Source: Carex sylvatica (Eukaryota > Streptophyta > Magnoliopsida > Poales > Cyperaceae). Taken from it: DNA of 64,000 nt. Each line of letters begins with the position of its first letter. The first letter of the stretch is position 1. The DNA lies in contig CAXKVR010000066.1 in NCBI GenBank assembly GCA_964058845.1, forward strand, positions 226,001 through 290,000, read 5' to 3'. Shown piece by piece: positions 58,698-64,000 of this stretch. Made by a program: the position numbers and the translations under genes. A model generated the notes under the pieces. The model was not told the DNA's origin. It was given only the letters and a program-made list of their open reading frames with translations, and made no database searches.

Positions 58698-58933
58698 GGT
58701 TATGTTTGGTTGTGAAATAATTTTAATTCAGAATAAATTACTTACTCTAAGCTAAGGTGGAGTAAATTAATCATGTTTGATGAAGTAAGCTAAATCACCT
58801 CTCTAAGTGAAATAAGTTACTCCGATTTAGCTCACCTTTTACTTCATCTTACTCCTACTTTACTCTTCATTTAGCTCCTTAAACGTGAAGTAAGAGGTTT
58901 ACTCCACCTCTTACTCCACAATCAAACATGGCC
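58698..58933. mobile_element. MITE with 17-bp terminal inverted repeats
   Basis: Left end GGTTATGTTTGGTTGTG, right end the complement of GGCCATGTTTGATTGTG. The interior is rich in TTACTCC/GGAGTAA motifs in both orientations. No coding capacity. The termini resemble PIF/Harbinger (Tourist-like) elements, but the target duplication is unclear. Confidence 0.65.
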
Positions 58934-59254
58934 AAATTTGTATTCTCTATTTTATTCAAAACCCATTATTCTTCTACTCTTAATTAATAGGATTTTTTTT
59001 TTAAACAAACAGATCACAAATCAACACTTATAATTGTATTTTATTAAAATTAATACTTCATTTGTAATATTCGAAAAATATTAAGCTAAATTTATGAGCA
59101 TGTATATATTCATAATTCTATTATTGTATTTATTAAGAAATAATACTTGTACTGGACAAGTATTGGCACAATACTTGGTTACACGACACTGCACTTTTAT
59201 CATTCAGTATCACCAACTAATTTATATATTGTATGCATTGAAATGCTTTTATAT

Positions 59255-59319
59255 ATATATATTGAATAAATGCTTTTATATATATATATATATATACATA
59301 TATATATGTTGTATAAATG

Positions 59320-59360
<41 letters not shown>
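59255..59360. repeat. (TA)n microsatellite cluster
   Basis: Three TA-rich runs separated by TGTTGTATAAATGCTTTTA-like units, that is, a compound microsatellite with a repeated 30- to 50-bp unit. Confidence 0.85.
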
Positions 59361-59363
<3 letters not shown>

Positions 59364-59468
59364 ATTAATTTCTCCTAATATTAATCTTGATCATTGCAAT
59401 TTAATAATATAGTAAAAAAGGAACCAGTGGCTCAATTAAAAATTGACTAACGGCTGACTTTAATAAAA

Positions 59469-59844
59469 GAGGAGGATCTACTTACACTCTTTTTTTTGTG
59501 ACATTGAATTATATCTTATATTTTTAAAGTTTTCACAGTCCAAACAGTTGATCTAAACTGTTCAACATGATGGATATATTAAAATGTACATGCAAATCAA
59601 ATTTTTAATTTTTTTAAATTTTTTAGTATTTATAAGTATTTTACAAAATCGTTGTTTTCAAATCATTGAATTTTTGTTTCTATCTTAATAAATAGTAAAA
59701 AAAATTCAAACAAATGTAAAATTTGATCTGCAAGCACATTATAATATATTCATCATATTGAACGGTTTGGATCGACTGTTTAGACTTTAACAATATAAAG
59801 TGTAATCTGGTATCATCAAAAAATGATGTAAGTGGATCATCATT
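59469..59844. mobile_element. Hairpin MITE (376 bp) with 10-bp target duplication
   Basis: TTTAATAAAA flanks both sides (59459-59468 and 59845-59854). Ends share GGATC(T/C)ACTTACA in inverted form. Long internal foldback with AACNGTTTGGATCGAC and CAAGCACATT blocks places it in the family seen in intron 9 of the receptor kinase; this is the best-bounded member. Confidence 0.75.
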
Positions 59845-59914
59845 TTTAATAAAATATAAGGAAGCGTCTAATTGTCCACATACCTTTGTCCACCATTTAT
59901 CCACAGATTTGACT

Positions 59915-61140
59915 TGCGCGAATATTGTAAAACTACTTCTACATGCTGTATAATTATACAATATATCACATAAAATATATCAGTTAATCACAAAACATCC
60001 AGCAACTATTTGAAGTGGTCCCACGATAGTTAGAAACAAATTGCAACTTGCATAACAGGACAAAAAAATGTACTTTCAAACTATACTTTTGAAAATTGCA
60101 GTTATAGAAAGTTATTAGCAGTTAGTGTTAGTTATTAGCAATTATTTTGACAAAAAAACGTGATAAAAGGGCAAATTAAATTTTCTGAATAATTTTTTTT
60201 CTATTTAATGAACACACAAATAAATCATCAAAATAATGAATACTAAAAAATATACCACTTCAATTGTAAAAATAAAATGTACAAACTGTAAAATTGTAGA
60301 CATACAAAATTCACATATGAAAGCGATAAAATAAAATGTTAAAAAATATTAATTTTCAATACTGTAAAATTATCAAGTTAAACTGTGAAAACAAAAGATA
60401 AATACTATAAATTTACGAAATTATAAAATTAGCAGATGAAAAGCAATTAAACAAAATTTAAAAAAATATGAATTTTCAATACTGTAAAATAGTGAACTAA
60501 AACTGTGAAAACAAAAAGTAAAAACTATAAATTTACAACATTGTAAAATTAGCAGATAAAAATAATTAAATACAATTTAAAAATATAAAGTTGCAATACT
60601 ATAAAATTGTGAATTTAAATTGTGAAAAAAAACATAAAAACTATAAAATTTTAATAATGTAAAATAAGTCTATGAAAATGATAAAATAAAATTTAAAAAA
60701 ATAAAATTTCAATACTATAAATTGTCAACTTAAACTACAAAAACAAAGCATATAACCTACAAAAATCCATTAATCCAGAACATTCAAAATAAAAACACAA
60801 AAAATAAAAACAGCAATAGCTCAATACTGTAAACTGACACATCTTAACTATAAATATAATAATTTCAAACTGTAATAGACAATTGCTCAACAAAACACAT
60901 CAGTTCAACACAACCATAATCTAAGTATATCATTCCACATCCAGAATAGCATCAAAAAAAACTATGAAAACATAAAACTTCTACATTAACAACCTCCTGT
61001 GAGTATTGTTGGGATGAGTAATAAGCCTCATCACAAGAATCACACGTTTTTTCGAGATATCATCCTACATACATATAAAATAAACAATGTAACAAATTGA
61101 ATTTATTACAAAAAAAAATTACAAAATAATCTTACAAGTT
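59915..61140 (+). mobile_element. AT-rich repeat element, copy 2
   Basis: Matches 36084-36981 over its first 850 bp with the same tandem ACTGTAAAAT units. TTTGTCCAC near 59883 and GTGGACAAA near 62162 could be the inverted termini of one 2.3-kb element that includes the block at 61661-62030, but the terminal match is short and I found no target duplication. Confidence 0.55.
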
Positions 61141-61660
61141 TTTTACCTGGGTGAAAATCATAGGACTGTCTGTGATTATATTGTACACATAACGCAAGAG
61201 GAAGATAATACAGTCCTTCGAATCCACGACAACATCTTTTCAATCATGTTTGACTGAAAATTAATTGATGTATTCTGTAAAATTAATTCATATATCTAAT
61301 AAAATTAACTAATGTGCTCTATGTATATGACAAGAACAAATCATGTAAAATAACATATCTAATCAATAAAATTAACAAATATATCCTAAAAAATAACATA
61401 TCAAATCAAATATATCTAATCTATAAAATTAATTCGTCGTGTTCTTCTTTTAAAAGTGAAATTGAATATTGTAAATCAAAATATCAAATAATGTTAGTTT
61501 TTAAATCAAAAAATTCAAATCGACGACATTACGGAAACGATCTATGTAATTTTGAATTTAAATTTTAAATTCAAAATAAAAAATTCAAATCAAACTTTGA
61601 GATAAAAAATTTACAAAATAAAAAATAATTGACCTGATGAGGAAGGAAAACTACTATTGA

Positions 61661-62030
61661 TTAGCAGATGATGATCTTCCTCACAGCGTACTCCACTGGA
61701 TCAACCGCCTGAGATAGGAGCGAGGCATAATCGAACAGCAGGAAGCGCTGCCATGTGGCTACCGAGTCGGCTACTGACCGTATAGAGTAGGACACGGTGG
61801 AGGGGCGATGCGGAGAGAGAAATGATGGAGCACGATGTGGATCTCATGTGTACGACGGTCAAAGCGTGAGGGAGATGAGGGTGGCAGAGAGAGAAACGAC
61901 GGAGCAGTGGATCTCGTGTGTACGGCAGTCAGAGCATGAGGGAGATGGGGGCTGCAGTGGTCACCTTGATCTCCTTCGCTATCTGAGAGAGAGACCGATC
62001 AGATTTCTATTTATAAATTAATTCATTGAA
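61661..62030 (-). other. GC-richer block with a short open frame and a 74-bp tandem repeat
   Basis: On the minus strand a frame of about 55 codons runs to a TAA at 61661-61663, reading SIRSVADSVATWQRF, LLFDYASLLSQAVDP and VEYAVRKIIIC. It has no clear start and no family that I recognise. Next to it, GAGAGAGAAAYG blocks at 61813 and 61887 begin two copies of a unit of about 74 bp. The composition differs sharply from the AT-rich repeat around it, as in a gene fragment carried by a transposon (inference). Confidence 0.35.
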
Positions 62031-62044
62031 GAAGAGAGCGATCA

Positions 62045-62049
<5 letters not shown>

Positions 62050-62085
<36 letters not shown>
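62050..62085. repeat. (TA)n microsatellite
   Basis: Pure TA run. Confidence 0.85.
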
Positions 62086-62087
<2 letters not shown>

Positions 62088-62589
62088 CAAACAGAAAGTT
62101 AGTTTGGGAGAACCGCTAAAAGTAGTTTGAAAGGCAGACTGAATAATTTGAGATAAAGCTTGTGGACAAACCGTAGATAGCAGTCCGTGAATAAGAACCT
62201 TTTCTCAAAATATAATATTCGAAAAAAAATCTTTTGAAGCGAAACTTTTTAGGTGCTCATTTGCTTTGGAACATTCAACAAATACATGCTCTCTATAAGG
62301 TAATTTCTGTTTATGATTGAAGTTCCAAATGGGGGAAAAATGGCTTATGGGAATGTAGATAATCAATTAATTTACTTTGGATGCGCTATTAATTGAAGTA
62401 CTTGGTACTTCTTTGCTGAATATTTTCTCTTATTATGGATGTTTTCTTTGTTTTTTTGTTGCGCTTTTCATTTTCGTTATAATTTGAAATGTTTTGATTT
62501 GTTTATTGTGCATTTTTTTTTCTTTGTGATTTCATTGTTTTCTCACTTGCTGTTATGCTGCATCCAACTTGGATTTTTTTTTCCTCTTC

Positions 62590-62830
62590 AATTATTATGA
62601 AATTATATGCACATGTTACTTATTTTACCTCGTTTTATAGTTCGTACTGTTTTAACAGGTAATGTCGCTTTGGAATTATTTGTTGCATAATAACATCTAA
62701 TTAAGATAAGAAGATTAAGAAGACTTTAAAAGGGGATGAAATGGTAAGAATAATGTTAATAACGACAATAATCTAGAGGCCCATGAATTAATATTGAACA
62801 ACATAAATATTTTATATCTAGAATGTTGTT
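62590..62830 (+). repeat. Dispersed repeat, copy 2
   Basis: Same order of blocks as 18290-18560 (TTTTACCTCGTTTTATAG, AAGATAAGAAGATTAAGAAG, TTTTATATCTAGAATG). Short indels separate the two. Confidence 0.75.
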
Positions 62831-63290
62831 ATATACTATTGCCATTTTTTACTACAAATATTTTATATCTAGAGATCGGACATAGATTTTCAAGCTTATC
62901 AGATTGGACCGAACAGATGAACCATTAATTTTTAACAGACAAACTGGACACGGACTTAATAAAATATTCGTGAACTCGACTCATTGCCATTAAACAGTTT
63001 GAAAACATAAGTAGAGAATTGATCCATTTTCCCTCGAGCAAATGGATTTTTATAATTAGTTATCACTTCTGATATTGATCAATCTGTCTTTAACTTTACA
63101 ACTTACAAGAAACCTGAGCATTTTTTTTGTCCGAGAGAAGGTAGTAGTGCCCGCTTAAAACAAGTGCAGCAATAAGAAGTGTTATTGGTCTTTTTGCAGC
63201 AATGAGTGTTAAGTGTTTGCTTTTAAGACGCGTAAACACCTGTCGCAGTCGCGTCGTTTTGAGGCCCAATCACAACAAATTTTACTGCAA
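62831..63290. other. Upstream flank of the heat-shock gene
   Basis: AT-rich, becoming less so after 63200. No coding evidence. Confidence 0.4.
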
Positions 63291-63295
63291 CTCCC

Positions 63296-63324
63296 CAGAA
63301 GGAAGCCCATGGGCCTTCCTTCTG
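63296..63324. promoter_or_regulatory. Near-palindrome with heat-shock-element-like blocks
   Basis: CAGAAGGAAGCCCATGGGCC and its near-complementary second half (CCTTCCTTCTG) form a 29-bp dyad with AGAA/TTCT blocks at both ends, 160-185 bp before the TATA box. CTTCCAGAGAAATC follows. These are loose matches to heat-shock elements, not strict nGAAnnTTCn. Confidence 0.4.
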
Positions 63325-63480
63325 AGCAGCTTCCAGAGAAATCTGTTAGCGGCGACCCTACCGAGTAGAGATCTCTAGCAGCTCCTACACTTCTCACGAA
63401 ATTACAACAGAGAAAGATGAGGAGTGCGCCGTTTCTTCTCTGGAGAAATCTAGAGAGATATTAATCAAGCTTCACTTTCC

Positions 63481-63488
63481 TATAAATA
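63481..63488 (+). promoter_or_regulatory. TATA box of the small heat-shock gene
   Basis: TATAAATA, 115 bp before the ATG, leaving a 5' UTR of roughly 90 bp, usual for this gene class. Confidence 0.7.
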
Positions 63489-63602
63489 GCATATCAGTTA
63501 GAATGCATACCATCAGAAAGAAATCAACCAAAGAGCTCAATTCCTGCTTTAATCAGCAGTTCAGCACTGATCTCAGTTCTACTAAACAAACACAAATACA
63601 CA

Positions 63603-64000
63603 ATGTCTCTTATCAGGAGCAACATCTTCGATCCATTCTCTCGTGATCTCTGGGATCCATTTCAGGGCTTCCCTTTCGACAACTCCCAATCTCTTGCTAC
63701 AACTGACGAAACATCTTCCTTTGTCAATGCGCGTATTGACTGGAAGGAGACCCCTAAAGCGCACGTCTTCAAAGCCGACCTCCCGGGTGTTAAAAAAGAG
63801 GAGGTAAAGGTAGAAGTGGAGGAAGGTAACGTGTTGAAAATAAGCGGTGAGCGTAGCAGGGAAAAGGAGGAGAAGAATGACAAGTGGCACCATGTGGAGC
63901 GAAGCAGCGGCACGTTCTTGAGGAGGTTTAGGCTGCCTGAGAATGCAAAGGTCGATCAGGTGAAGGCAGCCATGGAGAATGGCGTGCTTACTGTCACTGT
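63603..64000 (+). CDS. Class I cytosolic small heat-shock protein (HSP20), 3' end outside the window
   Basis: ATP-independent holdase chaperone that forms cytosolic oligomers and keeps unfolding proteins soluble. 132 codons are present and about 25 are missing at the window edge; the family is usually 150-160 aa and intronless. The N-terminus [20 protein letters not shown] is the class I signature. The alpha-crystallin domain starts near residue 46 ([20 protein letters not shown]) and includes the VLKISGER strand, [20 protein letters not shown] and the start of ENGVLTVTV. The TATA box and HSE-like dyad upstream fit heat induction. Confidence 0.95.
   Translation, partial: MSLIRSNIFDPFSRDLWDPFQGFPFDNSQSLATTDETSSFVNARIDWKETPKAHVFKADLPGVKKEEVKVEVEEGNVLKISGERSREKEEKNDKWHHVERSSGTFLRRFRLPENAKVDQVKAAMENGVLTVT

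Noticed and set aside
1..64000. tRNA, rRNA or CRISPR loci
   Set aside because: I saw no intact tRNA or rRNA sequence, and direct repeats with regular spacers are absent; the only tRNA-like boxes belong to SINEs.

Overview
This window is nuclear DNA of a flowering plant. It is AT-rich and has long intergenic spaces, GT-AG introns, many hairpin-type DNA transposons and tRNA-derived SINEs, and genes of plant-only families: a malectin/LRR receptor kinase, a LEC1-type NF-YB, F-box/DUF295, GeBP/storekeeper and class I small heat-shock protein. I could not fix the species, or monocot versus dicot. All family names come from reading the proteins by eye.

Layout. (1) 0.3-13.4 kb: one complete 13-exon receptor kinase gene (+), which joins into exactly 973 codons plus stop; introns 9 and 12 hold transposons. 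(2) 13.7-17.5 kb: a non-coding unit present twice in tandem, the first copy broken by a MULE-like element and a SINE. (3) 17.5-24.1 kb: no gene, but one 0.4-0.5 kb module present three times and a small TIR element. (4) 24.1-31.9 kb: inverted repeat IR1, with two divergent LEC1-type NF-YB genes. (5) 33.8-42.9 kb: F-box gene A (-) and inverted repeat IR2, whose other arm carries a truncated F-box copy B (+); the spacer holds a 3' fragment of a further F-box copy (D). (6) 42.9-53.3 kb: inverted repeat IR3, directly abutting IR2, with two convergent GeBP genes encoding identical proteins; a hAT-type element sits in the left arm only. (7) 54.2-57.6 kb: an unidentified terminal-exon remnant, F-box gene C (-), and two exons of a kinesin-14 calponin-homology domain. 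(8) 58-63 kb: TIR elements, microsatellites and a second copy of the AT-rich repeat that lies at the IR2 breakpoints. (9) 63.6 kb to the end: a class I small heat-shock gene, cut by the window edge.

The main feature is three adjacent large inverted repeats covering most of 24-53 kb, each carrying a different gene family. Their arms differ in divergence (IR1 older; IR2 and IR3 with near-identical cores). The convergent GeBP palindrome is the best candidate for an undescribed function, because read-through of either copy would give a long hairpin RNA. An assembly artefact must be excluded first, although one-arm-only insertions and break-proximal substitutions argue against simple duplication of reads.
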